Positions 47,361 to 57,049 of a DNA stretch of 64,000 nt are shown here, piece after piece. Location of the stretch: NCBI RefSeq assembly GCF_020510525.1, contig NZ_CP075188.1, positions 4,092,001-4,156,000 of the forward strand, read 5' to 3'. The position numbers and the translations under genes are program-made. The DNA comes from Quatrionicoccus australiensis (GTDB lineage: Bacteria; Pseudomonadota; Gammaproteobacteria; Burkholderiales; Rhodocyclaceae). Positions within the stretch are counted from its first letter, which is position 1, and every line of letters begins with the position of its first letter. The notes below the pieces were generated by a model. The model made no database searches. It had not been told where the DNA came from and saw only the letters and a program-made list of their open reading frames with translations.

Positions 47361-49132
47361 TGCGCATCCTCTTCGTCTTCCTGCTCCTCTTCGGTCAACT
47401 CGCCCAGGCCGAGGAATTCCTCGACCCGGCGGTCGCCTTCAAGCCTGCCGTGCGTGCCCTCGACGGGCAGACGCTGGAAATCAGCTACGAGATCGCCAAG
47501 GGCTATTACCTGTACCGCGACAAGTTCCGCTTTGCCGTGGACGGCGAGAGCACCACGCTCGGCGCACCGGTCTTCCCCAAGGGCAAGGAGAAGGACGACG
47601 AGAATTTCGGCAAGGTCGAGGTCTATTACAAGACGGTTGCCATCCGCGTCCCGGTCGAGCGCAGCAGTTCCGGGCCGCTGCCGCTGACCCTCAAGCTGAG
47701 TTCGCAGGGCTGCGCCGACGCCGGCATCTGCTACCCGCCGCAAAGCCAGACGCTGAGCGTCGAACTGCCCGATCCGGCCAGTGCCCCGGCGGCCGAGGCA
47801 AGCCCGGCGGTCGACGGCGACGAAAGCAGCAAAATCGCCGCGACGCTCAAAAATGCCGGTTTCTGGGTCAATCTCGCCTTCTTCTTCGTGGCCGGCCTCG
47901 GCCTGTCGCTGACGCCCTGCGTCTTCCCGATGATTCCCATCCTCTCCGGCATCATTGCCGGCCAGGGCCACCAGGTCTCGCACGCACGCGGTTTCGCGCT
48001 GGCGCTCGCCTACGTGCTCGGCATGGCGGTGACCTACGCCGCCGCCGGGGTCGCCGCCGGCCTGTCCGGCACGCTGGTCTCAAGCGCGCTGCAAAGCCCG
48101 TGGGTGCTCGGCGCCTTCGCGCTGGTCTTCGTCGTGCTCTCCTTCTCGATGTTCGGCTTCTACGAGCTGCAACTGCCCAGCTCGCTGCAGAGCAAGCTTT
48201 CGGAAGAATCCGGTCACCTGCAGGGCGGGCGTGGCATCGGCGTCTTCGTGATGGGCGCGCTGTCGGCGCTGATCGTCGGCCCCTGCGTCGCCGCGCCGCT
48301 TGCCGGCGCACTGCTCTACATCGGCCAGACCGGCGATGCCGTGCTCGGCGGCACGGCGCTGTTCGTCATGGCGCTCGGCATGGGCGTGCCGCTGCTCGTG
48401 GTCGGCGTTGCCGGCGGCTCGCTGCTGCCGCGCGCCGGCGCGTGGATGGAAGCGGTCAAGAAGGGCTTCGGCGTGCTCCTGCTCGCCACCGCCGTCTGGC
48501 TGGTTTCGCCAGTCATTCCGGCCGTGGCGCAGATGCTGGCCTGGGCCGCCTTGCTGATCATTCCGGCCATCTACCTGCACGCCCTCGACCCGCTGCCGCC
48601 GCACGCCAAGGGTTGGCAGCGTTTCTGGAAGGGCATCGGCATCGTCATGCTGCTGACCGGTGCCGCCTTGCTGATCGGCGCCCTGGCCGGCAGCCGCGAT
48701 CCGCTGCAACCGCTCGCCGGTTTGCGCGGTCAGGCAATCGCCGCCGAAGAAAAGCATCTGCCCTTCGAGCGCGTTGCCTCGCTCGCCGAGCTGGAGCAGA
48801 AAATCATGGCCGCCGGCCAGCCGGTGATGCTCGATTTTTATGCCGACTGGTGCGTGTCGTGCAAGGAAATGGAGCGTTTTACCTTCGCCGACAGCGCCGT
48901 GCGCGCCAAACTGGCCGGTTTCAAGCTGTTTCAGGCCGATGTCACGGCCAATTCGGCCGACGACAAGGCCTTGCTCGCCAAATTCGGCCTGTTCGGGCCA
49001 CCCGGCATCCTCTTTTTTGCGCCGGATGGCCGCGAACTCAAGAATGCCCGCGTCGTCGGCTTTCAGGACGCGCCGAACTTCCTGCAAACACTGGCGAAAA
49101 TGCCCGGCGCGACCGCGCAAACGGTCCGTTAA
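47357..49132 (+). CDS. dsbD: Thiol:disulfide interchange protein DsbD
   Basis: A 591-aa protein that moves electrons from cytoplasmic thioredoxin to the periplasm. A signal peptide (about 18 residues) precedes the periplasmic nDsbD domain with its Cys pair in GCADAGICYPP. Eight membrane helices follow with Cys in LTPCVFPM and VGPCVAAP, then a C-terminal thioredoxin domain with DWCVSCKEME. All six catalytic cysteines are present. It supports cytochrome c maturation and disulfide isomerisation. Confidence 0.96.
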   Translation: MMRILFVFLLLFGQLAQAEEFLDPAVAFKPAVRALDGQTLEISYEIAKGYYLYRDKFRFAVDGESTTLGAPVFPKGKEKDDENFGKVEVYYKTVAIRVPVERSSSGPLPLTLKLSSQGCADAGICYPPQSQTLSVELPDPASAPAAEASPAVDGDESSKIAATLKNAGFWVNLAFFFVAGLGLSLTPCVFPMIPILSGIIAGQGHQVSHARGFALALAYVLGMAVTYAAAGVAAGLSGTLVSSALQSPWVLGAFALVFVVLSFSMFGFYELQLPSSLQSKLSEESGHLQGGRGIGVFVMGALSALIVGPCVAAPLAGALLYIGQTGDAVLGGTALFVMALGMGVPLLVVGVAGGSLLPRAGAWMEAVKKGFGVLLLATAVWLVSPVIPAVAQMLAWAALLIIPAIYLHALDPLPPHAKGWQRFWKGIGIVMLLTGAALLIGALAGSRDPLQPLAGLRGQAIAAEEKHLPFERVASLAELEQKIMAAGQPVMLDFYADWCVSCKEMERFTFADSAVRAKLAGFKLFQADVTANSADDKALLAKFGLFGPPGILFFAPDGRELKNARVVGFQDAPNFLQTLAKMPGATAQTVR

Positions 49133-49135
49133 TTT

Positions 49136-49163
49136 TTGTAAAAAGAAGGCCTTGGGCTAAAAT
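49136..49163 (+). promoter_or_regulatory. Candidate promoter of the aryl-polyene-like cluster
   Basis: TTGTAA (49136-49141) and TAAAAT (49158-49163) are 16 bases apart in the 41-base gap after dsbD. Transcription would begin near 49170, only a few bases before the ACP ATG at 49174, so the first gene might be read from a nearly leaderless message. Confidence 0.45.
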
Positions 49164-49173
49164 GCTGCCCACT

Positions 49174-49410
49174 ATGGATTCTCTAGGCCTGATCCGCGAA
49201 TTTCTCCACAACCGTCTCGGCGTTCCGTCCGAGCGCGTCGTTGCTGACGCGGCCCTGGTTTCGCTCGGGGTGGATTCGCTGATGATGCTCGAATTGATGT
49301 TCGAATTCGAAGACCGTTTCGGCATCACGCTCTCCAAAGACCTGAAAAGCCCGAAAACCGTCGGCGACATGACTGCGCTGATGGACCGGTTGCGCCAAGC
49401 CAAAGGCTGA
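49174..49410 (+). CDS. Acyl carrier protein 1 of the aryl-polyene-like cluster
   Basis: A 78-aa ACP. The phosphopantetheine serine is in LGVDSLMMLEL (Ser 33). The protein carries the growing chain. An ATG four codons upstream (49162) is a possible alternative start, but it overlaps the -10 element. The ketosynthase gene follows after three bases. Confidence 0.9.
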   Translation: MDSLGLIREFLHNRLGVPSERVVADAALVSLGVDSLMMLELMFEFEDRFGITLSKDLKSPKTVGDMTALMDRLRQAKG

Positions 49411-49413
49411 GCC

Positions 49414-50661
49414 ATGACGCAACGGCGGGTGGCGATTACTGGCCTGGGCCTGGTCAGTCCGTTTGGCGGCGACCTGCCCGACTTCTTTGCCCGCCTGCTC
49501 GCCGGCGAATCCGCCGTGCATTTCCTGCAGACCGACGACGTCCCGCGTCCGCTCGCCATTCCCTTCGTCAGCTGCCCCGGTTTCGATGCCGATGCCGAAC
49601 TCGGCAAACCGCTGGCCGGCACCATGGACCGCTTTGCCCAGCTCGGCACGGCCGCCGCGTACCGCGCCTGGCAGGATGCCGGGCTGTCACGCGGTCAACC
49701 GGCCGAAAACCGTGAAAACTGGGGCGTTTCCTGGGGCACGGCGCTGGGCGGCACGCTGGCCTACGAAAAGGGCTACAAGGAGCTGTGGATCAAGGGCCGC
49801 GAGCGCGTCTCGCCGCTCTCGGTGATCCTCGGCATGAACAACGCGGCCAATGCCCACATTTCGATCCAGCTTGGTCTGGGCGGCGTCAGCATGAGCCATA
49901 CCGTGGCCTGCGCCTCGTCCGCCATCGCCATCGGCGAAGCCTTCCGCCGCGTGCGCAGCGGCGAAGCCCCGGTGATGCTGACCGGCGGTTCCGACGTGCC
50001 GCAGGCCTACGGCGTTGCCCGCGCCTGGGAGGCGCTGCGCGTCATGGCCAACTGCGATGAAAAAACCGCCGCGCAGGCCTGTCGACCGTTCAGCGCCGGG
50101 CGCACCGGCCTGGTGCTGGGCGAGGGCGGGGCGGCGCTGGTCCTCGAAGACTGGGAACATGCCGTCGCGCGCGGCGCCCGCATCCATGGCGAGATGGTCG
50201 GCTACGGCACGACCTGCGACCACAGCCACCTGGTGCGCCCCGATGCCGCCGGCCAGGTGCGTGCGCTCAACATGGCGCTCGCCGACGCCGGCCTGACGCC
50301 GGCCGACATCGATTACGTCAACGCGCACGGCACGGCCACCGCCGAAGGCGATCCGGTCGAAATCGCCGCCCTCCGGACAGTGTTCGGTGAAGCTGCCGCC
50401 CGCCTCGCGGTCAGCGGCACCAAGTCCATGCACGGCCATCAGCTCGGTGCCGCCGGCGCCATCGAAGCGATCATCACCGTCCTCGCCCTGCGCGAACAGG
50501 CGATTCCGCCCACCGCGCATCTCGGCGAGCCCGATCCGGCCTGTGCCGGCGTCGATCACGTCGGCACAGGCCGGGCGCAACAACTGCGCGCCGCACTCTC
50601 CAATTCCTTTGCCTTTGGCGGCAGCAATGCGGTGCTCGCATTCCGCGCCGTCACGCCTTAA
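49414..50661 (+). CDS. Beta-ketoacyl-ACP synthase (ketosynthase 1)
   Basis: A 415-aa condensing enzyme with the complete Cys-His-His triad: C166 in HTVACASSA, H305 in NAHGTATAEGD and H342 in KSMHGHQLGAAG. It belongs to the FabF-like group used in aryl polyene pathways. It probably performs one of the elongation rounds with malonyl-ACP. Placed between the two ACP genes. Confidence 0.93.
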   Translation: MTQRRVAITGLGLVSPFGGDLPDFFARLLAGESAVHFLQTDDVPRPLAIPFVSCPGFDADAELGKPLAGTMDRFAQLGTAAAYRAWQDAGLSRGQPAENRENWGVSWGTALGGTLAYEKGYKELWIKGRERVSPLSVILGMNNAANAHISIQLGLGGVSMSHTVACASSAIAIGEAFRRVRSGEAPVMLTGGSDVPQAYGVARAWEALRVMANCDEKTAAQACRPFSAGRTGLVLGEGGAALVLEDWEHAVARGARIHGEMVGYGTTCDHSHLVRPDAAGQVRALNMALADAGLTPADIDYVNAHGTATAEGDPVEIAALRTVFGEAAARLAVSGTKSMHGHQLGAAGAIEAIITVLALREQAIPPTAHLGEPDPACAGVDHVGTGRAQQLRAALSNSFAFGGSNAVLAFRAVTP

Positions 50662-50678
50662 TCCACGGAAATCCCGCC

Positions 50679-50963
50679 ATGTCACTAGCCATCTCCCCGG
50701 AAACCGTCGAAGCCCTGCTGCCGGAAGTCGCCGAACTGATCATTTCGGCCCTCAATCTCGACATGGCCGCCAGCGAAATCGAGCCGGATGCTCCGTTGTT
50801 CGGCGAAGGCCTCGGCCTTGACTCGATCGACGTGCTCGAACTGGCCCTGGTCATTTCCAAGCGCTACGGCTTCCAGCTCAAGTCGGACAACGAGGACAAC
50901 ATCCGCATCTTCACCTCGCTGCGTTCGCTGACCAGCCATATCGCCGCCCAGCGGACGAAATGA
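50679..50963 (+). CDS. Acyl carrier protein 2 of the aryl-polyene-like cluster
   Basis: A 94-aa ACP with the attachment serine in LGLDSIDVLELAL (Ser 49). The two-ACP arrangement is typical of aryl polyene clusters. It overlaps the next gene by four bases. Confidence 0.92.
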   Translation: MSLAISPETVEALLPEVAELIISALNLDMAASEIEPDAPLFGEGLGLDSIDVLELALVISKRYGFQLKSDNEDNIRIFTSLRSLTSHIAAQRTK

Positions 50964-51619
50964 CCGGGCTGAGTCCGGCCGCCCTCCTGCGCAGCCTGGC
51001 CGCCGGCATGCTGGTTGTCGCCTGGGCCATCTTCGCCCACTACGGCAGCGCCGGCGACGGCCCGGCCGATTTTTCCGCCGCACTGGCCACCGCCCCCATC
51101 CTCGCCTTCGCCGTGATCCTGCTCTGGCGGGCCGGCCATCCGCTGCTAATCGGCCTCGGCGGCCTCGCCATTCTTGCCCTGCTGGCGCTGAGCTGGCCCA
51201 CCCTGCGCCAGAACGTCGCCCTGCTTTTTTACGTGCAGCATCTCGGCACCAACCTGGCGCTCGGTACCTTGTTCGGACGCAGCCTGATCGGTAACGGCGA
51301 TGCGCTGGTTACCACCTTTGCCAAGCTCGCCCACGACGGCGTGATTTCGGAGGCCAAGGCGCGTTACACGCGGCAAGTCACCATCGCCTGGACGATCTTC
51401 TTTTTCGGCTCGGCAGCGCTGTCGACCGTGCTGATCCTCTTCGCACCGACCGTCGTCTGGTCGGTCTTCGTCAATCTGCTGAGCATGCCCCTGCTGGCGC
51501 TGATGTTTGCCGGCGAGCACCTGATCCGCAACCGCGTGCTGCCGCCGGAAGACCGCTCCAGCATCGCCGACACCATCCGCGGCTACCGCGCCTCGGCCGC
51601 CCGCCGCGCCCACCGATGA
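50960..51619 (+). CDS. COG4648-type membrane protein
   Basis: A 219-aa protein with five or six membrane helices (around 8-25, 38-55, 61-80, 140-165 and 168-185) and a basic cytoplasmic C-terminus. It matches the membrane protein regularly found beside the AMP ligase in aryl polyene clusters. The role is unknown. It is coupled on both sides by four-base overlaps. Confidence 0.8.
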   Translation: MTGLSPAALLRSLAAGMLVVAWAIFAHYGSAGDGPADFSAALATAPILAFAVILLWRAGHPLLIGLGGLAILALLALSWPTLRQNVALLFYVQHLGTNLALGTLFGRSLIGNGDALVTTFAKLAHDGVISEAKARYTRQVTIAWTIFFFGSAALSTVLILFAPTVVWSVFVNLLSMPLLALMFAGEHLIRNRVLPPEDRSSIADTIRGYRASAARRAHR

Positions 51620-52959
51620 GCCAGCATCTACCCCTGCTCGGCCATGCCGACCTCGACGCCGTCTTCGCCTACCGCCCGGATGGCCCAGTCAGCGTGCGCG
51701 CCTTCCTCGCCGACGTGCAGGCGCTCGCGGCGCTGCTGCCGGCCGGACAGCACCTGCTCAACGTCTGCCAGGACCGCTACCGCTTCACGGTCGGTTTCGC
51801 GGCCGGCCTGATCAGCGGCAAGACCAGCCTGCAACCTTCATCGCAATCGGCCGAGACGCTGCACCAGATCCGCCAGGATTGCCCCGATGTCGGCTGCCTG
51901 TGCGACGGCGAATTCGCCAGCCAGGATCTGCCGCGTCTCGACTACCCGGCCAGCCTGCCAGCGGTCGACGCCGCAAAAATCACGGAAATCCCGCGGATCC
52001 CGGTCGACCACGTTGCCGCCCGGCTATTCACCTCCGGCTCGACCGGCCGGCCGCAGCCGCACGACAAGCACTGGGGCAAACTGGTCGCCAACGGCCGCGC
52101 CGAAGCCGAACGCCTCAGCCTGCTGGCGACGCGGCACAGCATCGTCGGCACCGTGCCGGCGCAGCACAGCTACGGTTTCGAATCGACGGTGCTGCTTGCC
52201 CTGCACGGCAACGCGCCGTTCTGGTCGGGCAAGCCCTTCTATCCGCAAGACATCGTCGCCGCCCTCGAGGCGGTGCCGGCACCGCGCCTGCTGGTGTCCA
52301 CGCCTTTTCACCTGTCGGCACTGATCCAGTCCGGGCTGGCTTTGCCCGCCATCGACCAGTTGCTGTCGGCGACCGCACCGCTCTCGGCCAAACTGGCCGG
52401 CGAGGTCGAAGCGGCATGCAATGCGCCCTTGTTCGAAATCTACGGCTCGACCGAAAGCAGCCAGCTCGCCAGCCGGCGCGCCACGACCGACCCGGTCTGG
52501 CAACTGCTGGACGGCGTACGCCTCGAGCAGGAAGAGGACATCACGTTCGCGGTCGGCGGCCATGTCGAGGGACGGGTCGGGCTGTCCGACATCATCGAGT
52601 TGCTGCCCGACAGTCGCTTCCTGCTGCACGGTCGACAAGCCGATCTGGTCAATATTGCCGGCAAGCGCACCTCGCTCGCCTACCTCAATCACCAGATCAT
52701 GGCCGTCGACGGCGTCGTCGATGCCGCCTTCTTCCTGCCCGACGACGAGTCTGCCGACGGCATCACGCGGCTCTGTGCCTTCGTCGTCGCGCCGACGCTG
52801 AACAGCCGCGCCTTGCTCGCCGCACTGCGGCCGCGCGTCGATGCGATCTTCCTGCCGCGGCCGCTGGTCTTCGTCGATGCACTGCCGCGCAACACCACCG
52901 GCAAGCTGCCGCGCAACGAACTGCAGGCGCTCTACGCGGCCAGGGTCAGCCATGACTGA
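51616..52959 (+). CDS. AMP-dependent acyl/aryl ligase
   Basis: A 447-aa adenylate-forming enzyme. The P-loop is FTSGSTGRPQPHDK, with EIYGSTESSQLASRR (A5) and the catalytic C-terminal lysine region NTTGKLPRNE. In aryl polyene pathways it activates the aromatic starter (for example 4-hydroxybenzoate) and loads it on an ACP. It is shorter than acyl-CoA synthetases, as is usual for this group. Its stop overlaps the next gene by eight bases. Confidence 0.88.
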   Translation: MSQHLPLLGHADLDAVFAYRPDGPVSVRAFLADVQALAALLPAGQHLLNVCQDRYRFTVGFAAGLISGKTSLQPSSQSAETLHQIRQDCPDVGCLCDGEFASQDLPRLDYPASLPAVDAAKITEIPRIPVDHVAARLFTSGSTGRPQPHDKHWGKLVANGRAEAERLSLLATRHSIVGTVPAQHSYGFESTVLLALHGNAPFWSGKPFYPQDIVAALEAVPAPRLLVSTPFHLSALIQSGLALPAIDQLLSATAPLSAKLAGEVEAACNAPLFEIYGSTESSQLASRRATTDPVWQLLDGVRLEQEEDITFAVGGHVEGRVGLSDIIELLPDSRFLLHGRQADLVNIAGKRTSLAYLNHQIMAVDGVVDAAFFLPDDESADGITRLCAFVVAPTLNSRALLAALRPRVDAIFLPRPLVFVDALPRNTTGKLPRNELQALYAARVSHD

Positions 52960-53260
52960 GTTCATCTGGCCGGTACCGACCGAGCATCCCGCCTTTGCCG
53001 GCCACTTTCCCGGCAATCCCATCGTGCCCGGCGTCGTCATCCTCGACCAGGCGCTGTTGTTTGCCGAAAAACTGCTTTCTGCAGGCGTCGACCGTACGGG
53101 CGCCTGGCAGGTCGGCAATGCCAAGTTCCTCAGCCCGGTCGCGCCCGGCGAAGTGCTGCTGTTTACGCTCGAACAGAAGGCGAGCGGCAGCATCGCCTTC
53201 AGCGTCAAAAGCGGCGAACGCAGCGTTGCTTCCGGCAGCCTGACGCCGCCCGCGCCATGA
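52952..53260 (+). CDS. Hotdog-fold 3-hydroxyacyl-ACP dehydratase-like protein 1
   Basis: A 102-aa hotdog protein. EHPAFAGHFPGNPIVPGVVILD (residues 11-32) is the FabZ/FabA active-site motif with H18. It resembles ApeI. The ATG at 52952 starts it; the in-frame sequence upstream is the ligase gene read in another frame. It removes water from 3-hydroxyacyl chains to form the polyene double bonds. Confidence 0.88.
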   Translation: MTEFIWPVPTEHPAFAGHFPGNPIVPGVVILDQALLFAEKLLSAGVDRTGAWQVGNAKFLSPVAPGEVLLFTLEQKASGSIAFSVKSGERSVASGSLTPPAP

Positions 53261-54162
53261 CCCAGCCCGCCACGCAAAGCTGGCTGCGCCAGCAGGAACG
53301 CAGCAATCTCGCCATCCTCCGGCTGATGGTGTGGATCTCGCTGACTCTGGGCCGTAGCATCGGCCGGCTGGTGCTCTACGGCATCGCCATCTATTACGTG
53401 CTGTTTGCGCCCAAGGCGCGGCATTTCAGCCGCGAATACCTGCACCGTTCGCTCGACCGCTGGGCCGAATGGTCGGACGGTTTCCGCCATGTATTCAGCT
53501 TTGCGAGCACCATCCACGACCGCATCTACCTGCTCAACGACCGTTTCGACCTGTTCGACATCGAGGTGGTCGGCGCCGAGGCGCTGCAGGCGGCGCTGGC
53601 AAAGCAGCCCGGCGCGCTGCTGATCGGCGCCCATTTCGGCAGTTTCGAAGTGCTGCGCTCGGTCGGGCGCGGCCAGGCCGGGCTCAAGGTGGCGATGATG
53701 ATGTACGAGGAAAACGCCCGCAAGATCAACGCCACGCTGGAAGCGATCAACCCGGCGGCGACGCGCGACATCATCGCGCTCGGCCGCGTCGATTCGATGC
53801 TGGAAGCGCGCGACAAGCTCGACCAGGGCTACCTCGTCGGCATGCTCGCCGACCGCAGCCTGGGCGACGACCCGACGGTGGACTGCGAATTTCTCGGCGA
53901 AATGGCGCCGTTTCCGGTCGGCCCCTGGCGCATGGCGGCGATGCTGCGCCGGCCGGTGTTCTTCATGGCCGGCATCTACCTTGGCGGCAACCGCTACCAG
54001 ATCCATTTCGAACCGCTCGCCGACTTCACCGACACCCAGCGCGGCGAACGCGATGCCGCGATGCGCGCCGCGCAGCAGCATTACGCCGAGCGCCTGAGTC
54101 ATTTCTGCCGGCAGGCGCCCTACAACTGGTTCAATTTCTACGATTTCTGGCAGAAAAAATGA
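53257..54162 (+). CDS. LpxL/HtrB-type lysophospholipid acyltransferase
   Basis: A 301-aa membrane-associated acyltransferase with an N-terminal hydrophobic helix (about 28-50). The HX4E catalytic motif is HFGSFE (about 126-131), followed by VGMLADRSLGDD. In aryl polyene clusters such enzymes are thought to attach the polyene or a fatty acid to a lipid anchor. The last codons overlap the LolA-like gene by four bases. Confidence 0.9.
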   Translation: MTQPATQSWLRQQERSNLAILRLMVWISLTLGRSIGRLVLYGIAIYYVLFAPKARHFSREYLHRSLDRWAEWSDGFRHVFSFASTIHDRIYLLNDRFDLFDIEVVGAEALQAALAKQPGALLIGAHFGSFEVLRSVGRGQAGLKVAMMMYEENARKINATLEAINPAATRDIIALGRVDSMLEARDKLDQGYLVGMLADRSLGDDPTVDCEFLGEMAPFPVGPWRMAAMLRRPVFFMAGIYLGGNRYQIHFEPLADFTDTQRGERDAAMRAAQQHYAERLSHFCRQAPYNWFNFYDFWQKK

Positions 54163-54728
54163 TCAAATGCCTCGCCTCCGGCCTGCTCCTCGCCGCCCTC
54201 GCGCTGCCGGCCTGTGCCGCCTTCGACGTCGGCCAGTTGATGGATGACCTGGCCCGCCACAAGGGCGGCAAGGCCAGGTTCGTCGAGAAGAAATACATCT
54301 CCCTGCTCGACAAGCCGGTCATCTCGACCGGCGAATTGACCTACACGGCGCCGGCCTTCCTCGAAAAACGCACGCTGACGCCCAAGGTCGAAACCCTGCG
54401 CCTGGAAAAGGACCTGCTCAGCATCGAGCGCGAGAAGCAGAAGATCAGCATCAACCTGGCCAGCCAGCCGGAAGCGCTCGCTTTCATCGACAGCATCCGC
54501 GGCACCCTGACCGGCAACCGCGCCGCGCTCGAGAAGAATTACCTGCTCAGCCTGGCCGGCAATCCCGAAAAATGGGTGCTCACCCTGCTGCCCAGCGACC
54601 AGAAAATCTCGGCCCTCGTGCTGCGCATCACGGTCAGCGGCAGCAAGAACCAGATCCGCAGCATCGAATACCTGCAGGCCGACGGTGACCGCGCCGTGAT
54701 GAGCATCGAACCGCTCGAGGCCAGATGA
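54159..54728 (+). CDS. LolA-like outer-membrane lipoprotein carrier protein
   Basis: A 189-aa precursor with a signal peptide (about 20 residues, cut near CAA). The mature part has the LolA beta-barrel pattern (FVEKKYISLLDKPVISTGEL, LTPKVETLRLEK). The cluster copy probably ferries the lipid-like product across the periplasm, together with the MMPL exporter. The frame that extends upstream belongs to the antisense of the acyltransferase. Confidence 0.88.
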   Translation: MIKCLASGLLLAALALPACAAFDVGQLMDDLARHKGGKARFVEKKYISLLDKPVISTGELTYTAPAFLEKRTLTPKVETLRLEKDLLSIEREKQKISINLASQPEALAFIDSIRGTLTGNRAALEKNYLLSLAGNPEKWVLTLLPSDQKISALVLRITVSGSKNQIRSIEYLQADGDRAVMSIEPLEAR

Positions 54729-57049
54729 GCAAAGCCGGCCGCGCCTTTCTGCTCTGGCTGCTGGCCATGCTGGCCGGGGCGGCCATTGTCTGGAACAGCC
54801 GCTTCACGGCCGACATGTCCTTCTTCCTGCCATCGCACCCGAGCGCCGAGCAGCAGGTGCTGGTCGACCAACTGAAGGAAGGCGTTGTTTCGCGTCTGCT
54901 GATGGTCGCCATCGCCGGCGGCGACGAAACGCAGCGCGCCGCCCTGTCGCGCGAGCTGCGCGGTCGACTCGGCAAAATGCCCGAATTTGTCTCGGTGCAG
55001 AACGGCGAAAGCGACAGCCAGGCGGCCGACCGCGATTTCCTCTTCCGCCACCGCTATCTGCTCAGCCCGGCCGTGACGCCCGAACGCTTTACGGTCGACG
55101 GCCTGGAAAAGAGCATTTCCGACAGCGTCGACCGCCTGGCCTCGCCGCTCGGCATGGTGCTCAAACCCCTGCTGCCGCGCGATCCGACTGGCGAAATGCT
55201 CGAACTGCTGCGCGGCCTCAATGCCGGCGCACAGCCGGACAGCAAGGCTGGCGTCTGGGCCTCGCACGACGGCGAACGGGCGATGCTGCTGATCCAGACC
55301 GCGGCGCTCGGCTCCGATACCGACGGCCAGGAAAACGCGATCAAGCTGATCCGCAGCCAGTTCGCCGAAACCGCGCAAGGGCAGGGCATTGCCAACGCCA
55401 GCCTGCAACTGTCCGGCCCCGGCCTGTTCGCGGTCAATTCGCGGGCGACGATCAAGGGAGAAGTCAGCCGCCTGTCGACGATCAGCACGCTGGCCATCGT
55501 TGCCGTGCTGTTCTTCGTCTATCGCTCGCTGCGCCTGCTCGGCCTCGGCCTGCTGCCGGTGGTTTCCGGCGCGCTGGCCGGCGTCGTCGCGGTCAGCCTG
55601 GCCTACGGCACGGTGTTCGGCATCACCGTCGGTTTCGGCGCGGCGCTGATCGGCGAGGCAGTCGATTACTCGATTTATTACTTCGTGCAATCCGGCCGCA
55701 ATGGCCTGACCGACTGGAAACAGCGCTTCTGGCCGACCATCCGGCTCGGTGTGCTGACCTCGGCCGCCGGCTTCGGCGCCCTGCTTTTTTCCGGCTTTCC
55801 CGGCCTCGCCCAGCTCGGCCTCTATTCGCTGGCCGGCGTTGCCACCGCGGCGCTGGTCACCCGCTTCGTGCTGCCGCAACTCGGCCAGGCCAATGGCCAG
55901 ACGCGCGACCTGACGCCATTCGGGCGGCGCGCCCTGCACGGCATGCAGACGCTGCGCCATCTGCGCTGGCCTGTCCTCGCCCTGGCACTGGCCGCGACCG
56001 CGACACTCTTCGCCGAACGCGAGCATTTGTGGAATCCCGAACTCGCGGCACTCAGCCCGGTCAGCCCGGCCGACCAGGCGGTCGACATGGCGCTGCGCGC
56101 CGATATCGGCGCGCCGGATGCACGCTATCTGGTGGTGATCGACGCCGCCGACCGCGAAAGCGCCTTGCGCCAGGCCGAAGCGACCGGGCTCCGCCTCGAT
56201 GCGCTGGTCGCCAGCGGCCAGCTCGGCGGCTACGACAGCCCGAGCCGTTTCCTGCCCAGCCAGGCCAGTCAGGACGCTCGTCGCGCCAGCCTGCCGACGG
56301 CCGAGCAACTGCGCCCGCGCCTGCAGGCGGCCCTCGTCGATTCGCCACTGGCCGCCGGCAAACTCGACGGCTTCCTGAGCGATGTCGAACAGGCGCGCAG
56401 CGCCGGCAATATCGAACGCGCCAGCCTCAATGGCACCAGCCTGGCGCTCGCCGTCGATTCGCTGCTGCTGCCGCACGGCAGCGGCTGGAGCGTGCTGCTG
56501 CCGCTACGGGCGGGCGAACAGGCGATAGACCCGAGCGCCATCCGCAGCGCGCTGGCCGGCAACGATGCGCTGTTCATCGACATGAAGGCCGAGTTCGACA
56601 AGCTCTACAACGACTACCTGCACGAAGCCATGCTGCTGTCGCTGGCCGGCCTGGGCGCCATCGTCGTCCTCCTCGCCGCGACCCTGCGTTCGCCGCGCCG
56701 GCTCGGCGCCGTGCTGCTGCCGCTGGTGCTCGCCGTGCTTCTCGTCATTGCCGGCCTGCATCTGCTCGGCGAACGCCTGCACCTGATGCACCTGATCGGC
56801 ATGCTGCTGATCGTCGCGGTCGGCTCCAATTACGCGCTGTTCTTCGACCGCGCCAGCGACGAACACCGGCTCGATCCCGAGACGCTGGCCTCGATGCTGC
56901 TCGCCAACCTGACCACCGCAATCGGCTTCGGCACGCTCGCCCTGTCGCAGGTGCCGGTGCTGCACGCGGTCGGCGTCACGGTCGGGCCGGGCGCCATCCT
57001 GGCGCTGCTGCTGGCGGCCATTTTCGCACCACGGGCAAGCGCCGCATGA
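54725..57049 (+). CDS. MMPL/RND family exporter
   Basis: A 774-aa inner-membrane pump with about 12 helices in two repeats, each with a large periplasmic domain. FGAALIGEAVDYSIYYFVQ and VAVGSNYALFFDRASDEHRL are the helix-4/10 charged motifs used for proton coupling. It should export the polyene lipid. Four-base overlaps link it to both neighbours. Confidence 0.92.
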   Translation: MSKAGRAFLLWLLAMLAGAAIVWNSRFTADMSFFLPSHPSAEQQVLVDQLKEGVVSRLLMVAIAGGDETQRAALSRELRGRLGKMPEFVSVQNGESDSQAADRDFLFRHRYLLSPAVTPERFTVDGLEKSISDSVDRLASPLGMVLKPLLPRDPTGEMLELLRGLNAGAQPDSKAGVWASHDGERAMLLIQTAALGSDTDGQENAIKLIRSQFAETAQGQGIANASLQLSGPGLFAVNSRATIKGEVSRLSTISTLAIVAVLFFVYRSLRLLGLGLLPVVSGALAGVVAVSLAYGTVFGITVGFGAALIGEAVDYSIYYFVQSGRNGLTDWKQRFWPTIRLGVLTSAAGFGALLFSGFPGLAQLGLYSLAGVATAALVTRFVLPQLGQANGQTRDLTPFGRRALHGMQTLRHLRWPVLALALAATATLFAEREHLWNPELAALSPVSPADQAVDMALRADIGAPDARYLVVIDAADRESALRQAEATGLRLDALVASGQLGGYDSPSRFLPSQASQDARRASLPTAEQLRPRLQAALVDSPLAAGKLDGFLSDVEQARSAGNIERASLNGTSLALAVDSLLLPHGSGWSVLLPLRAGEQAIDPSAIRSALAGNDALFIDMKAEFDKLYNDYLHEAMLLSLAGLGAIVVLLAATLRSPRRLGAVLLPLVLAVLLVIAGLHLLGERLHLMHLIGMLLIVAVGSNYALFFDRASDEHRLDPETLASMLLANLTTAIGFGTLALSQVPVLHAVGVTVGPGAILALLLAAIFAPRASAA

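Noticed and set aside
54539..56476. 645-codon minus-strand open frame
   Set aside because: Shadow of the MMPL exporter.
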